The position numbers and the translations under genes were made by a program. A DNA stretch of 64,000 nucleotides from assembly GCF_000160835.1 (NCBI RefSeq), contig NZ_GG700732.1, positions 494,485 to 558,484 of the forward strand, given 5' to 3'. This document shows, one piece after another, positions 29,617 through 39,628 of this stretch. The notes under the pieces are model-generated. The model saw nothing but the letters and a program-made list of their open reading frames with translations. It was not told the DNA's origin and did no database searches. This DNA is from Limosilactobacillus antri DSM 16041. GTDB taxonomy: Bacteria > Bacillota > Bacilli > Lactobacillales > Lactobacillaceae. Numbering within the stretch: the first letter of the stretch is position 1; each line of letters starts with the position of its first letter.

Positions 29617-30747
29617 ATGTACATCCAAAAATCTGGGAATAAATTTCGGCTAGTGGAACGCTATAAAGACCCTTTGACGGGTAAATTAAAACGAATCACA
29701 ATTGGAATTCCTGATAAACGTAAAAGCACAGTGAAAGAAGCGAGGATCAGATTAAACCGTTTGATTGAACAGAAACTTAGTGAAGTTCAACAGGGCAATA
29801 TTATTCATGGTATTACCTTGGGTCAGGTTCTGGATGAGTACGAAAAAGAATCCTCCTCACGAATTCGGCGTTCTACTTACTATAACCATCTAACAATGGC
29901 TAAAAACATGCGTGCCACTATTGGTGATGATGCTCTTATAGAAAAAATTACGCCTAAGGTTATTACCAAATTCATTGAATCTCTTATGTATGGTGACAAA
30001 AATATTTCAAGCGGCTATGCTTCTAAGTACAAATATTTTTGCCACACAATCATGGAATATGCTCTAAAGCAAAATTATGTAAAAAATAACCCCGTCGACA
30101 AGGTTGAAATTGACTACAAGACACCTGTCAGCGGAGTTAAAATCCAAAATAAATTTCTGGAGCAATCTGAACTCGAAACATTGCTCAAATATGCTTACGC
30201 TCATAATACCACATACGCTCAGTTGTGCGAATGGCTATATTTGACTGGGTCCCGCATTGGCGAAGCTACCTCGTTGAATTTTGATGATGTCCATCAAAAT
30301 GGGAACCACTGGGTTGTAGATATTACTGGTACCTTAGACTATGACCATGTAAAAATTACTGATCAAAAAAAGGCTGCAAACCCGAAAACCGCCTCTTCAG
30401 TCCGATCCGTAATTCTTCCAGAGAAAGCTCTTAAAATCTACCAGGACCGCATCGCAGAAACCGGTGGTAACGGTTTTATCTTCTGCACCTCCAATGGCAC
30501 CCCCGTTCAATCCTCCGCGCTTAATTCATTCCTCAGGGCCGCTAAGAAGAAACTTAAAATAGACAAACCTCTGAGCAGTCACATTTTTCGTCATACCCAC
30601 ATTTCAAAGTTAGCAGAATTAGGTGTCCCCATCTATATTATTCAACAACGAGTTGGTCATGCGGATAGCAAAGTTACGCGGCAGATATATTTACACGTTA
30701 CCGAGAAGGCTGTCGAACAGGAAGCAAGCAAACTTGATAAACTGTAA
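29617..30747 (+). CDS. int: prophage integrase (tyrosine recombinase)
   Basis: A 376-residue integrase of full length: an AP2-like arm-binding domain (about 1-60, YKDPLTGKLKRITIGIPDK), a core-binding SAM-like domain (about 65-165) and a catalytic domain with Arg in TGSRIGEATSL, HIFRHTH, GHAD and Tyr in QIYLHV. AGGAG precedes ATG 29617. It lies at the prophage end beside rplS and points toward the chromosome. Confidence 0.93.
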   Translation: MYIQKSGNKFRLVERYKDPLTGKLKRITIGIPDKRKSTVKEARIRLNRLIEQKLSEVQQGNIIHGITLGQVLDEYEKESSSRIRRSTYYNHLTMAKNMRATIGDDALIEKITPKVITKFIESLMYGDKNISSGYASKYKYFCHTIMEYALKQNYVKNNPVDKVEIDYKTPVSGVKIQNKFLEQSELETLLKYAYAHNTTYAQLCEWLYLTGSRIGEATSLNFDDVHQNGNHWVVDITGTLDYDHVKITDQKKAANPKTASSVRSVILPEKALKIYQDRIAETGGNGFIFCTSNGTPVQSSALNSFLRAAKKKLKIDKPLSSHIFRHTHISKLAELGVPIYIIQQRVGHADSKVTRQIYLHVTEKAVEQEASKLDKL

Positions 30748-30757
30748 TTTTGACAAT

Positions 30758-30790
30758 AATCTGACAATAAAATCTATTGTCAGATTTTTT
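30758..30790 (+). terminator. integrase terminator
   Basis: A perfect 12-bp stem (AATCTGACAATA with TATTGTCAGATT), a 5-nt loop and a run of Ts. Confidence 0.82.
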
Positions 30791-30871
30791 AATGTCATTT
30801 TTCGTTCAGAATAATTAATTTAAAAGTAAAAGAGAACCCTTGATACACAAGGGTTCTCTTCATTAGGATTA
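30791..30871. other. probable prophage-chromosome junction (att region)
   Basis: The junction must lie between the integrase terminator and the rplS coding end, since rplS, its terminator and the following genes are host. The core cannot be fixed because the other prophage end is outside the window. Candidate core sequence is the AT-rich stretch around 30810-30835. Confidence 0.45.
30822..30858 (-). terminator. rplS terminator
   Basis: Minus-strand stem GAGAACCCTTG-TGTAT-CAAGGGTTCTC followed by TTTTACTTTT, directly after rplS. Confidence 0.85.
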
Positions 30872-31234
30872 CTATTCAGCATCGCGACGACGTTCAGCAA
30901 TCCGCGTAGCCTTACCAGTACGTGCCCGGAGGTAGTACAGCTTAGCACGACGAACACGACCGTGACGAAGCACATCAATCTTTGCAACCCGTGGTGAGTG
31001 AAGCGGGAAAGTCCGTTCCACACCAACACCGTTACTGATCTTCCGTACAGTGTAGGTAGCGCTGATTCCAGCACCGTGGCGCTTGATTACGACCCCTTCA
31101 AACATCTGGATACGTTCGCGGGAACCTTCCACGATCCGTGCGTGAACCCGCACAGTATCACCGGCACGGAAGTCCGGAATATCATCACGCAGTTGACTAG
31201 CAGTAATCTTTTCGATTAACTTATTTTGACGCAT
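30872..31234 (-). CDS. rplS: 50S ribosomal protein L19
   Basis: A 120-residue L19 at normal length, easily recognised by [36 protein letters not shown] and the basic end [18 protein letters not shown]. It lies at the 30S-50S interface. It is the first host gene beside the prophage; its coding sequence is intact. It has its own leader and promoter. Confidence 0.97.
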   Translation of the reverse strand: MRQNKLIEKITASQLRDDIPDFRAGDTVRVHARIVEGSRERIQMFEGVVIKRHGAGISATYTVRKISNGVGVERTFPLHSPRVAKIDVLRHGRVRRAKLYYLRARTGKATRIAERRRDAE

Positions 31235-31237
31235 ACA

Positions 31238-31325
31238 ATTTCTTTCCTTTCGCCGACATTCATGTCCTCAATGGGCAGCGGAATACCGTTATTCACGGCT
31301 AAACAGCCACTAACTACTATACATA
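31238..31325 (-). ncRNA. L19 leader RNA (autoregulatory 5' region of rplS)
   Basis: The untranslated leader of rplS contains GGTATTCCGCTGCCC, then GAGGACATGAATGTC, a pattern that fits the Firmicutes L19 leader, through which L19 is thought to limit its own synthesis. The match is from memory of the family and not a covariance search. Confidence 0.55.
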
Positions 31326-31344
31326 ATTTTCCGTTAACTTGCAA
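31316..31344 (-). promoter_or_regulatory. rplS promoter
   Basis: TTGCAA (31344-31339), a 17-bp spacer and TATAGT (31321-31316), at the right distance for transcription starting at the leader. Confidence 0.75.
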
Positions 31345-31347
31345 GGC

Positions 31348-32781
31348 CTATTTCTGGTGCTCCTGGTTAATGATCGAATGGCGAATCCCGTAAGCAAAGT
31401 AAATCAGCAGGCCAATCACGAACCAGCCAACCATCAAAATCTTTGCGTCCCGGTTCAAGCCCCAAAAGATCACAGCAGAAAACAGCGCCGAAATCGTTGG
31501 CAACACCGGGTACCAGGGCATCTTAAACTGGGCATCCGGCAGATCCTGCCCCTCCCGTGGCCGCAGAGCATAGATCCCCAGGGAGACGAAGATAAAGGCC
31601 ACCAGGGTCCCAGCCGAAACCAAGGTTGCCAGGAAGGTAAACGGAAAGACCGACCCTAAAATCATTGCCAACACGGTAATCAGCCACAGTGCATGACTAG
31701 GAACGTGACGGCCATTGACAACCCCCAATTGCTTGGGGAGGAGGCCATCCCGGCCGAAGGCGTAAATTAGCCGGGAGGACGCCAGCAGGATCGCAATCAG
31801 CGCGGAAAAGATCCCGATAATCGCCACCACTGACAACAAGTTGGCCGTCAGGTAGTGTCCCGACTGACGGAGTGCCCAGGCGGCCGGCTCGGCATTGTTA
31901 GCGTAGCGGGAGTACTTAAACATCCCCACCAGCACCAGGGACACGGCGATAAAGAAGCCGGTCCCGAGCACCAGGGTCCCGATTAGTCCCCTGGGCATCG
32001 TCTTTTGCGGATTCTTCGTTTCCGCGGTGTTGGCCGCGATTGCGTCAAAGCCCACGTAGGCGATAAAGATTTGGGCCGTTCCCGCAAGGATCCCCTGCCA
32101 GCCCCCAAAGCTCGTTCCCGGCCGGTGTGCCGGAATAAAGGGAACGTAATTGTGGGCCTGGATAGCGGTCGCCCCCACCACAATAAACATAATGATCACC
32201 AGCAGTTTAATCGCCACAATGATGTTTTCAATCCGACTCACCTGGTGAACCCCGCGGGAAATTAAAATTCCGACCGCCAGAATGGCGACCGCCGCTAGGA
32301 CATCGACGTAGGAGCCCTGGGCGGGGTTAAAGCCCCCAGTCAGCGCCGCCGGCAACTTAATGCCCAGGCTGGCTAAGAAGCCCTGCATATAGGCCGACCA
32401 GCCAGAGGCGACGAAGGCCACCGAGATGAAGTATTCCGCCAGCAACGCCCAGCCGGCAATCCAGCCGAAAAATTCGCCAAACAGGACGTTAATCCAGGAA
32501 AAGGCGGACCCGGCAAAGGGCAGGACCGAGGACATTTCGGCATACGCCAGGGCGGACAGCCCCGCCCCAATTGCCGCCACGATAAAGGCCAGGGGCACGG
32601 CGGGTCCGGTATGCTCAGCCGCCACGATTCCCGGCAGGGTAAAGATCGCAGTACCAACAACCATCCCGGTACCCAGGCCGATGAGGTCAATCGTTCGCAA
32701 GCTCGGGGTCAACTTGGCATCTTTTTGCTGGTACACCGCCGGATCCTGCTTCCAGAGCAACCGTTCAAACAACTTTTTCAT
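31348..32781 (-). CDS. APC-family amino acid permease (YfnA-like)
   Basis: A 477-residue transporter with about 12-13 hydrophobic helices. The N-terminus has the APC signature GLGTGMVVGTAIFTLPG; PFAGSAFSW and FIAYVGFDAIAANTAETKNPQKTMPRG are characteristic of the cationic/YfnA-type branch. The expected substrate is an amino acid or polyamine, but it cannot be read from sequence. It stands between rplS and trmD, which are usually close neighbours, and so looks like an insertion. It reads toward rplS and has no clear terminator. Confidence 0.88.
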   Translation of the reverse strand: MKKLFERLLWKQDPAVYQQKDAKLTPSLRTIDLIGLGTGMVVGTAIFTLPGIVAAEHTGPAVPLAFIVAAIGAGLSALAYAEMSSVLPFAGSAFSWINVLFGEFFGWIAGWALLAEYFISVAFVASGWSAYMQGFLASLGIKLPAALTGGFNPAQGSYVDVLAAVAILAVGILISRGVHQVSRIENIIVAIKLLVIIMFIVVGATAIQAHNYVPFIPAHRPGTSFGGWQGILAGTAQIFIAYVGFDAIAANTAETKNPQKTMPRGLIGTLVLGTGFFIAVSLVLVGMFKYSRYANNAEPAAWALRQSGHYLTANLLSVVAIIGIFSALIAILLASSRLIYAFGRDGLLPKQLGVVNGRHVPSHALWLITVLAMILGSVFPFTFLATLVSAGTLVAFIFVSLGIYALRPREGQDLPDAQFKMPWYPVLPTISALFSAVIFWGLNRDAKILMVGWFVIGLLIYFAYGIRHSIINQEHQK

Positions 32782-32792
32782 TGCCCCGCCTC

Positions 32793-33551
32793 CTAATCCG
32801 GCACGTCTGGATCTTCGTCCAGCTTAATGTCCTCGAGCAGGCGCTGCTGTTCCCGACTGAGCGGGGCTGATTCCAGCAGGTCGGGACGCCGGTGCAGGGT
32901 CCGCCGTAGCGACTCCTTCATCCGCCATTCCCGGATCTTTTGGTGGTTGCCGCTGGTCAGGACTTCCGGTACCTTCATGCCCCGAAAATCTGCGGGTCGG
33001 GTGTATTGCGGATACTCAAGCAGGCCGTTGCTAAAGGAATCACCCATTGGGGAGGCCATGTTGCCGAGGACACCGGGGACAAAGCGAACGGTGGCGTCAA
33101 TCATCACCATCGCGGCTAATTCCCCCCCGGTCAGGACGTAATCCCCTAGCGACGCCTCATCAGTCACCAGCTGACGGATTCGCTCGTCATAGCCCTCGTA
33201 ATGACCACAGATGAAGGTCAGGTGTTCCTCCTGAGCCAGCTCCTGGGCATAATCCTGGTCAAAGCGCCGGCCGGCCGGATCCATCAGGATAACCCGCCCC
33301 CGAGGATACTTGCCCGCCGTTTCCTTTTCAATTGCGTCCATCGCGTCAAAAATCGGCTGAGGCTGGAGGAGCATTCCTGCGCCCCCGCCAAATGGCGCAT
33401 CATCGACGTGGTTGTGCTTGTCGGTGGTGTAATCGCGAAAGTCGGTTACTTGCAGGTCCAAGAAGCCGTTCTCCTGCGCCTTACCGATAATTGACTCGCC
33501 CATCGTCGCATGGAACATCTTTGGGAATAAACTTAAAACATCAATCCGCAT
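32793..33551 (-). CDS. trmD: tRNA (guanine-N1)-methyltransferase
   Basis: A 252-residue TrmD, which methylates G37 of tRNAs with a G36. The SPOUT knot motifs are present: [23 protein letters not shown] and [17 protein letters not shown]. The C-terminal domain is complete. Start ATG 33551 overlaps the rimM stop by 1 bp. Confidence 0.96.
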   Translation of the reverse strand: MRIDVLSLFPKMFHATMGESIIGKAQENGFLDLQVTDFRDYTTDKHNHVDDAPFGGGAGMLLQPQPIFDAMDAIEKETAGKYPRGRVILMDPAGRRFDQDYAQELAQEEHLTFICGHYEGYDERIRQLVTDEASLGDYVLTGGELAAMVMIDATVRFVPGVLGNMASPMGDSFSNGLLEYPQYTRPADFRGMKVPEVLTSGNHQKIREWRMKESLRRTLHRRPDLLESAPLSREQQRLLEDIKLDEDPDVPD

Positions 33552-34057
33552 TACTCCAGTCCCTCCATTAATTCTACGGTAACCAGGCCCTGGTCCAGAT
33601 CGACCCGCTTAACCACGTCGTCAATTACCGGGAGCAAGAGGTCGGTTTTGCCCGGACGCTCAACAACCCAGACGTCATTTGCTCCCGGGGCAAGGATCTC
33701 CTTGATCCGGCCGAGCTCTTCACCCGCGACCGTCTTCACCGCCAGGCCAATAATCTGGTGGTAGTAATACTGGCCGTCTTCTAAGGGTTGCTGGTCTGCC
33801 GCACTCACCATTAGTTCATGACCGCGAAAGCCCTCCACCGCGTTAATGTTATCGTAGCCAGCAAACTTCACCAGAATAAAGCCCTTATGCTGGCGAGCCC
33901 CCTCAACCGTTAATTCTAACGGGCCGTCCGCTTCCTGCAGGTAGAGCTTCTGCTGGGGTGCAAAGCGCTCCTTGACGAAGTCCGTGGTAGGCAGGACCCG
34001 GACCTCACCGCGGATACCGTGGGTGTTGACAATTTTACCAACATTATAAAACTGCAT
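33551..34057 (-). CDS. rimM: 16S rRNA processing protein RimM
   Basis: A 168-residue RimM. The N-terminal domain begins [20 protein letters not shown]; the PRC-barrel part has [13 protein letters not shown] and the PGANDVWVV...LLPVIDDVV signature. It assists 30S head maturation with S19. It is cotranscribed with trmD. Confidence 0.95.
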   Translation of the reverse strand: MQFYNVGKIVNTHGIRGEVRVLPTTDFVKERFAPQQKLYLQEADGPLELTVEGARQHKGFILVKFAGYDNINAVEGFRGHELMVSAADQQPLEDGQYYYHQIIGLAVKTVAGEELGRIKEILAPGANDVWVVERPGKTDLLLPVIDDVVKRVDLDQGLVTVELMEGLE

Positions 34058-34076
34058 CTTATCCTCCTAAAAATGA

Positions 34077-34107
34077 TAAAAACTCCCACAGGGTTGGTGT
34101 GGGAGTT
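34077..34107 (-). terminator. terminator after the KH-domain gene
   Basis: Minus-strand stem AACTCCCACA/TGTGGGAGTT with a 7-nt loop and TTTTT. It lies between khpA and rimM and may attenuate the operon. Confidence 0.78.
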
Positions 34108-34112
34108 TTTAT

Positions 34113-34373
34113 TTAGTGACGATGATCATTAATCAGTAACCGGACTTTCTTAGAGTTGGAACGCCGAGAACGCGCACCCTCAACGACTGTCCGCAACGCT
34201 GCGGCAACGTGACCCTGGCGGCCAATCAGGCGCCCAACATCTGCTTGGTGGACGTTGACAATGTATTGGTGGTAGCGCCCACCATCCGTTTGGGAAATCG
34301 TCAATGCCTCAGGATGTTTCAACAGCGGGGTAACTAGACTACGAATCAGCGTCTCTATGTTTGTCTCAGTCAT
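34113..34373 (-). CDS. khpA: KH-domain RNA-binding protein KhpA
   Basis: An 86-residue protein with a single KH domain (GRLIGRQGHVAAAL, GxxG = GRQG). KhpA pairs with KhpB/Jag in lactobacilli and streptococci and influences cell division and RNA. It stands in its usual place after rpsP. Confidence 0.92.
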   Translation of the reverse strand: MTETNIETLIRSLVTPLLKHPEALTISQTDGGRYHQYIVNVHQADVGRLIGRQGHVAAALRTVVEGARSRRSNSKKVRLLINDHRH

Positions 34374-34386
34374 GATAAATCATCAC

Positions 34387-34662
34387 TTACTTCTTTGCGT
34401 ACTTGGCTTCGTGGTACTTCTGCATAACGCCAGCTTTTTGAAGCATGTTACGAACGGTGTCGGATGGTTGAGCACCCTTTTGGAGCCATTCCATAACAGC
34501 ATCTTCATCAAACTTGACTTCCTTAGGAGTAGTCAATGGGTTGTAAGTACCTAAAGCGGTAATGAAACGACCATCACGTGGTGAACGTGAGTCGGCTACG
34601 ACGATCCGGTAGAAAGGACGCTTCTTAGAACCCATACGCTTTAAACGAATTTTAACAGACAT
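34387..34662 (-). CDS. rpsP: 30S ribosomal protein S16
   Basis: A 91-residue S16 ([20 protein letters not shown]..., [19 protein letters not shown]). The frame is open upstream, but ATG 34662 after GGAGGT is the conserved start. It heads the rpsP-khpA-rimM-trmD operon. Confidence 0.97.
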   Translation of the reverse strand: MSVKIRLKRMGSKKRPFYRIVVADSRSPRDGRFITALGTYNPLTTPKEVKFDEDAVMEWLQKGAQPSDTVRNMLQKAGVMQKYHEAKYAKK

Positions 34663-34696
34663 TTTTGCACCTCCCTGATTTCTTTTAACAGGTAAT

Positions 34697-34725
34697 AATA
34701 TACCAGTCTTCCCGGAGAATGTAAA
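34697..34725 (-). promoter_or_regulatory. rpsP promoter
   Basis: TTTACA (34725-34720), 17 bp, TATATT (34702-34697), between the surface-protein stop and rpsP. Confidence 0.72.
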
Positions 34726-34744
34726 GTAGTTTTTCTTGACAGGC

Positions 34745-37585
34745 TTAATTATTTTTCCGCCGGCTACCGGCAAGGCCGAACGAAGCGGCGAGAGCGGCCA
34801 GGCCGACGGCAAGGATCCCTGACCGGCTCCCGGTTTGGGGCAGCTGGTGAGCAGTCGGTTGCTCGCGGCGCGCAGCTTGAATGATGGGAGGAACCTGCCC
34901 GCCCCTCATGCCGGGGTACCCCGGTCGCTGAGTTGGGGTTGGCACTGGCTGCGGCGTTGAAGCCGGGCAATAGACCACCGTTCGGTCAACATCAGCACTC
35001 GCATGGCTAACCAGGACGGCCGCCACTGCCGGAAGATTCGGCAGGTAGCCGGCAAGGGCTGGCGAGATTACCGCCGGGAAGGTTTGCGGTCCAGACCAGC
35101 TGCTCGTAACGGCACCGGTAACTAAATCGCGGTAACCCGTCTGCGTAAAGGACAGCTGGACTTGATGATCCGGCAGCAGCTGGCGGCCCGCTGTGTCAAC
35201 GTAGTGGATCGTTTCCGTCACCGTCCGTTGACCGCTGACCGGGATGGTCCGGTGCGTGAAGTGGGCAATGAAATACTGGTCCGTGTGCGGAGCGGTGGCA
35301 AAATCGCCAAAATTGAGCTGGGCCAGTGTCGCTCCACTTACCGGGCGGGCCGTATTGCGAGGGTCATCCCCCACATAGGTTCCGGCATAGTCATAGTTCC
35401 GCAGGTCATAGCTGCCGGGCACCGTAAAGGTGATTGGCGTATTCCCCGCCCCATGAATGGTCAACTCCGGCATTCCCGGAATAAAGCGGTGGGCGGTATC
35501 GTCGTAAAAGCGCAAGTGCGCAGTCGCCTGGTCAGTGGACTTATAAACAACGTACTCCACGAAGTCCGCGTGAGGGAATTCAAACGGTGCCTCCTGGCCA
35601 GCCTGGTGAATTGGCGCCCCGGTTGTTGCGGCCTGGCCATTAACCACTTCCAGCTGGCCGCTCGCTGACTGGACGCCCCGGTAGGCGGTATAGCCGGGAA
35701 TTACCGGAAGTTCAACCGCCGTAAACCGGTCGCTAGTCTGGTAGCTGCCGACTTGGCCGGTCTTACTGGTAAAGGTCACCTGCCGATGGACCGCGGGGAG
35801 CTCCTCCCCAGCTGGTCCCTTCATCGCACGGCCCTGCCCATCAACGAAGTAAATCACCTGGTTGACGAAGCCGTAGTAGGTCGAGTCGACATAGGCCCGA
35901 CTCACGGGCTTGAGGTCGTTGTGAATGTCGATCCAGTAACCCCAGTCTGCGTCATACTTTGTCTGCCCCCGACTAACAACCTGGACGTGCCAAGGATGGC
36001 TATTCAGATACTCGCGAACCGCCGCGTTTTGAACCGAATAGCCGCCCAGCCAATGTCCCGGCCGGTCACCGTAAGTAATCTCCTGCTGGTCCTGTTGATA
36101 ATTTCGGATATTGTTGCCCGGCAGCAGCGCAACCGGATCGGTCGGCTCCCAAGTCAGCAGGGTGACCGGTGAGCTACCATCACTGTTGGTCGAACGAAAG
36201 CCTGCATAGGCCCCGCCAATGGTGACGTGGTAGCTTGCTTCATCAGGCCCATTATCCGTCCTCTTCACCGTGACCACCGGTTTTTGGTAAATATACTGCT
36301 TAGTCAGGTAAAAACCGGTTGCCCCCGCTAACTGGTCGGACAGCTCGGCTGGCTTGCCCGTGGTCACCGGAACAATGATTTTCTGCAGTTCCCGTTGCAG
36401 GTCCGCGGCACTGACAAAGTTAGTTTTGACCGCCGCATTGCCTGCCGGCTTGGTAACCGTAATCGTAAATTCCGTGCCCACGTTGTCGAGCGAAATGCCG
36501 ACGCTTTGGGTCGGGTTTACCAGCTTGAGGTACTCCCGGTTGCCATTCTTCACCCAGGTGTGGGCCGCAAGCGCACCAGTATGGTCGCTGCAGGTGATCT
36601 TCGTTGCAACCGGCACCGTTTCGACTTCCGCAGCCTTCACAACCCGGAGGCTGATTCCACTGGCATAATGCTGGCCGCCAATCTGCAAATCGGCACTAGG
36701 TGCATAATGATCCACGTTGGCAGCCGCCGCATATAAAACAAGCGCCTGGCTCGGCGGCAAAAGCTTCTTGTCACCGTTGCTGCTGGGGTTGTACCAAACT
36801 AAGTCCGTATTAAAGGTCAACGCACCCGGCGTGCCCTGATGATTACGGAAGTAGTTGCCTAAAACGGCATTAAAGACAATCTGATAGTAGCCATTGCTGC
36901 CGGCGTTCGTCAGGACATTATCATTCTGGTTAGCGACAACCTGCCAATGGGGGTCGCTGCTGGTGGCACCGGCACCTGGAACCGATTGCTGGTAACTCGC
37001 CAGATTCCCCGCGGGCAGAACGTAGCCGATGATTTGTCCCCCGTACCACAGCGGGACCTGGTTGCTGCCGTTGACTGCGCCGTAGCTGAACACCTCATGC
37101 TGCCCGTCAGCCGTCGTGTAGGGCAGGCCAAGTTTGACGTTGATGTAATCACCGTTCTGTAAATGGCTAATTGCCGTCGCGGGAATTGTCAAGCCCAGGT
37201 GCAGGGTAACCGTTCCCGGATTACCAGTATTCCGATCTCCCGGTGCCTCAGTAACCGTATGATTAGTCACCGTGATGCTCTGGCCAACCTGGCTATCAAT
37301 TGACGTCGTCGGTGTCACAGCGTCAGGAACGGCGCTCACCGGCGCATTAACGCTAGAAACAGCGGGAGCCTCCTTAGTCTCCTGGTGCGCGGCTGCCGAT
37401 TCCCCCAGCACACCGTTCACCTGAGCACCATCCGGAGTTGCGTTCGCTGCCGCTTGGGCATCCCCCGTCATTCCCAGCCAAATGCTGGTTGACAACAGGA
37501 CTGATACCACTCCAATTCCCAGCTTCCGTAAGCCATAGTGCGGCTGCCGAACCAATCCATGCTGGTAATTATTACGCGAAACCAT
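34745..37585 (-). CDS. LPQTG-anchored surface protein (adhesin-like)
   Basis: A 946-residue secreted protein. The N-terminus (1-46) is a YSIRK-like signal (YGLRKLGIG, hydrophobic core, cut near AQA). An A/V/P-rich stretch and a large beta-rich domain follow. From about 590 onward there are MucBP-like modules ([46 protein letters not shown]). It ends with a Pro-rich wall-spanning stretch, LPQTG (about 915-919), a hydrophobic helix and RRKNN. Sortase would anchor it to peptidoglycan; mucus or matrix binding is likely by analogy. It interrupts the rpsP-ffh neighbourhood and has its own promoter. Confidence 0.9.
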   Translation of the reverse strand: MVSRNNYQHGLVRQPHYGLRKLGIGVVSVLLSTSIWLGMTGDAQAAANATPDGAQVNGVLGESAAAHQETKEAPAVSSVNAPVSAVPDAVTPTTSIDSQVGQSITVTNHTVTEAPGDRNTGNPGTVTLHLGLTIPATAISHLQNGDYINVKLGLPYTTADGQHEVFSYGAVNGSNQVPLWYGGQIIGYVLPAGNLASYQQSVPGAGATSSDPHWQVVANQNDNVLTNAGSNGYYQIVFNAVLGNYFRNHQGTPGALTFNTDLVWYNPSSNGDKKLLPPSQALVLYAAAANVDHYAPSADLQIGGQHYASGISLRVVKAAEVETVPVATKITCSDHTGALAAHTWVKNGNREYLKLVNPTQSVGISLDNVGTEFTITVTKPAGNAAVKTNFVSAADLQRELQKIIVPVTTGKPAELSDQLAGATGFYLTKQYIYQKPVVTVKRTDNGPDEASYHVTIGGAYAGFRSTNSDGSSPVTLLTWEPTDPVALLPGNNIRNYQQDQQEITYGDRPGHWLGGYSVQNAAVREYLNSHPWHVQVVSRGQTKYDADWGYWIDIHNDLKPVSRAYVDSTYYGFVNQVIYFVDGQGRAMKGPAGEELPAVHRQVTFTSKTGQVGSYQTSDRFTAVELPVIPGYTAYRGVQSASGQLEVVNGQAATTGAPIHQAGQEAPFEFPHADFVEYVVYKSTDQATAHLRFYDDTAHRFIPGMPELTIHGAGNTPITFTVPGSYDLRNYDYAGTYVGDDPRNTARPVSGATLAQLNFGDFATAPHTDQYFIAHFTHRTIPVSGQRTVTETIHYVDTAGRQLLPDHQVQLSFTQTGYRDLVTGAVTSSWSGPQTFPAVISPALAGYLPNLPAVAAVLVSHASADVDRTVVYCPASTPQPVPTPTQRPGYPGMRGGQVPPIIQAARREQPTAHQLPQTGSRSGILAVGLAALAASFGLAGSRRKNN

Positions 37586-37620
37586 TATGAATCCCCCTTA
37601 ACTAATCTTAAAACAGGTTT

Positions 37621-37649
37621 ATAATATTCCATTCCGCCCCCAATGGCAA
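37621..37649 (-). promoter_or_regulatory. promoter of the LPQTG protein gene
   Basis: TTGCCA (37649-37644), 17 bp, TATTAT (37626-37621), 35 bp before the AAGGGGG/ATG start. Confidence 0.65.
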
Positions 37650-37726
37650 CCACAAACCAGCCGGTCAGCAGCAAAAAGTTCACCAGCTGAAAACTGCCAG
37701 ATCGAGCCCGTGGCAACTACTGGATT

Positions 37727-37773
37727 ATAAAAGCACCACCAGGGCTGTCAAATTCTGACGCCATGGTGGTGCT
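37727..37773 (-). terminator. terminator after ffh
   Basis: Minus-strand stem AGCACCACCA/TGGTGGTGCT with further internal pairing, followed by TTTTAT. It ends the rnc-smc-ftsY-ylxM-ffh operon. Confidence 0.8.
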
Positions 37774-37830
37774 TATTAGATAGCGGAGGTATAACGCCGC
37801 CGTTGTAGCTACCGTTATGCTCCGCGCGCT

Positions 37831-39273
37831 TTACTTCTTCCGCAGCTTGCGGAGTTTCTTAATCCGCTTAGCCTTATCCTTTTTCATCTTCCGGGCCATC
37901 CGGCTCATCGCCATCTGTCCCATCTTCCCCCCGGGCATCTGGCCGCCAAAGAGGTTCTGCATCCCACTCATGTTCCCATTCGTGACCTGCTTCATCATCT
38001 TGCGCATCTGGTTGAACTGCTTGATCATCCGGTTCACCTCAACGATTGGCCGGCCGGATCCGGCAGCCAACCGCCGCCGGCGACTTGGGTTCATCAGGTC
38101 GGGGTTCTCTCGTTCCGCGGGGGTCATGGAGAGGACGATTGCCTTGATATGGGCAAACTGCTTGGGATCCAGATTGACGTTCTTCAGCGCCGGGTTGTTC
38201 GCCATTCCCGGCATCATTTTGAGAATATTTTCCAGTGGACCCATCTTGGTGACCTGGTCCATCTGGGCAAGAAAGTCGTTGTAGTCAAACGTATTCTCCC
38301 GCATTTTGTCCATCGTTTCCTGGGCCTGTTCCTCGTCGAAGTTCTTCTGGGCCTTCTCGATCAGGGTCATCATGTCCCCCATCCCGAGGATTCGGGAGGC
38401 CATCCGGTCGGGGTGGAAGACGTCCAGGTCGGACATCTTTTCCCCTTCACCGACGAACTTGATCGGCTTGCCCGTGACGGCCCGGATTGACATGGCGGCC
38501 CCACCACGGGTATCCCCATCAAGCTTGGTCAAGACAACCCCGGTAATGTCAAGCTTGTCGTCAAAGCCCTGGGCGGTGTTCACCGCGTTCTGCCCGGTCA
38601 TTGAGTCGATTACCAGGAGAATTTCGTCCGGGTGGACCAGCTCCTTGATGTTTGCCAGCTCATCCATCAGCTGTTCGTCAATTTGCAAGCGCCCGGCAGT
38701 ATCGATAATCACGTAGTCATTATGGTTCTGCTTGGCAACTTCCATTCCCTCACGGACAATTTCCACAGGATCCACGTCGGTTCCCTTTTCAAAGACCGGT
38801 ACGTCGATTTGCGCCGCCACTTGCTGCAGCTGGGTGATCGCAGCGGGCCGGTAAACGTCGGCCGCGATAAACATTGGCCGGGCGTGGTCCTCATTTTTCA
38901 AGCGTAAGGCTAATTTGCCGGCGGTGGTCGTCTTACCAGCCCCTTGCAGCCCGACCATCATAATGACGGTGGGGATGTGGGCCGCCTTATTTAGGGGTAC
39001 TGCCTCTTCCCCCATCAGTTTCGTCAGCTCGTCATTGACGATCTTGACAATTTGCTGGGCGGGGTTCAGGCCCTTGAGAACCTCGGCACCGGCCGCCTTT
39101 TCCCGCACGGTTTTGACAAAGTCCTTCACCACCGTGAAGTTGACGTCGGCCTCCAGGAGGGCCAGGCGGATTTCCCGCATCGTTTCCCGCAGGTCGGCTT
39201 CCGTTACTTTTGGCTTACGCCGGAGTTTTTCCATCGCCTTTTGCAGGCGTTCAGTCAATCCTTCAAATGCCAT
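37831..39273 (-). CDS. ffh: signal recognition particle protein Ffh (SRP54)
   Basis: A 480-residue SRP GTPase: N-domain (1-90), G-domain with GLQGAGKTTTAGKLA, DTAGRLQ and TKLDGDTRGG, and a Met-rich M-domain (after about 330) with the basic tail KRIKKLRKLRKK. It binds signal sequences and docks with FtsY. It follows ylxM by 3 bp, its usual partner. Confidence 0.97.
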   Translation of the reverse strand: MAFEGLTERLQKAMEKLRRKPKVTEADLRETMREIRLALLEADVNFTVVKDFVKTVREKAAGAEVLKGLNPAQQIVKIVNDELTKLMGEEAVPLNKAAHIPTVIMMVGLQGAGKTTTAGKLALRLKNEDHARPMFIAADVYRPAAITQLQQVAAQIDVPVFEKGTDVDPVEIVREGMEVAKQNHNDYVIIDTAGRLQIDEQLMDELANIKELVHPDEILLVIDSMTGQNAVNTAQGFDDKLDITGVVLTKLDGDTRGGAAMSIRAVTGKPIKFVGEGEKMSDLDVFHPDRMASRILGMGDMMTLIEKAQKNFDEEQAQETMDKMRENTFDYNDFLAQMDQVTKMGPLENILKMMPGMANNPALKNVNLDPKQFAHIKAIVLSMTPAERENPDLMNPSRRRRLAAGSGRPIVEVNRMIKQFNQMRKMMKQVTNGNMSGMQNLFGGQMPGGKMGQMAMSRMARKMKKDKAKRIKKLRKLRKK

Positions 39274-39276
39274 TGA

Positions 39277-39618
39277 TTATTCTTCCTCCAAACTCTCTAA
39301 GTGGCTGACCAATTCATTGAGCCGCCCGTCATCCGGGTAGTGGGCGCGGACATACTGCTGAATCTCGTCCGCCTGCTGGTTGCGGGCTTGAAATTCAGCA
39401 TAAAGGTGCAGCTTTTTTTCGTAATCCTCAAGGATGCTTTCCGTCCGCTTAATATTATCATACACGGCTTGGCGGCTCACGTTAAAGTTTTCCGCGATTT
39501 CGCCCAGTGAATAGTCATCCCCATAGTACAGCTCTAAGTAGTCGTTTTGCTTTTTGGTCAGCAATGGTTGGTAAAACTCAAATAAGGAGTTGATCCGATA
39601 ATTTTTTTCGATTTCCAT
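39277..39618 (-). CDS. ylxM: YlxM/p13-like HTH protein
   Basis: A 113-residue SRP-associated protein with a sigma-like HTH ([25 protein letters not shown] region). Its constant place before ffh and its role in SRP function in streptococci support the name. Confidence 0.93.
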   Translation of the reverse strand: MEIEKNYRINSLFEFYQPLLTKKQNDYLELYYGDDYSLGEIAENFNVSRQAVYDNIKRTESILEDYEKKLHLYAEFQARNQQADEIQQYVRAHYPDDGRLNELVSHLESLEEE

Positions 39619-39628
39619 TGCGACGCCC

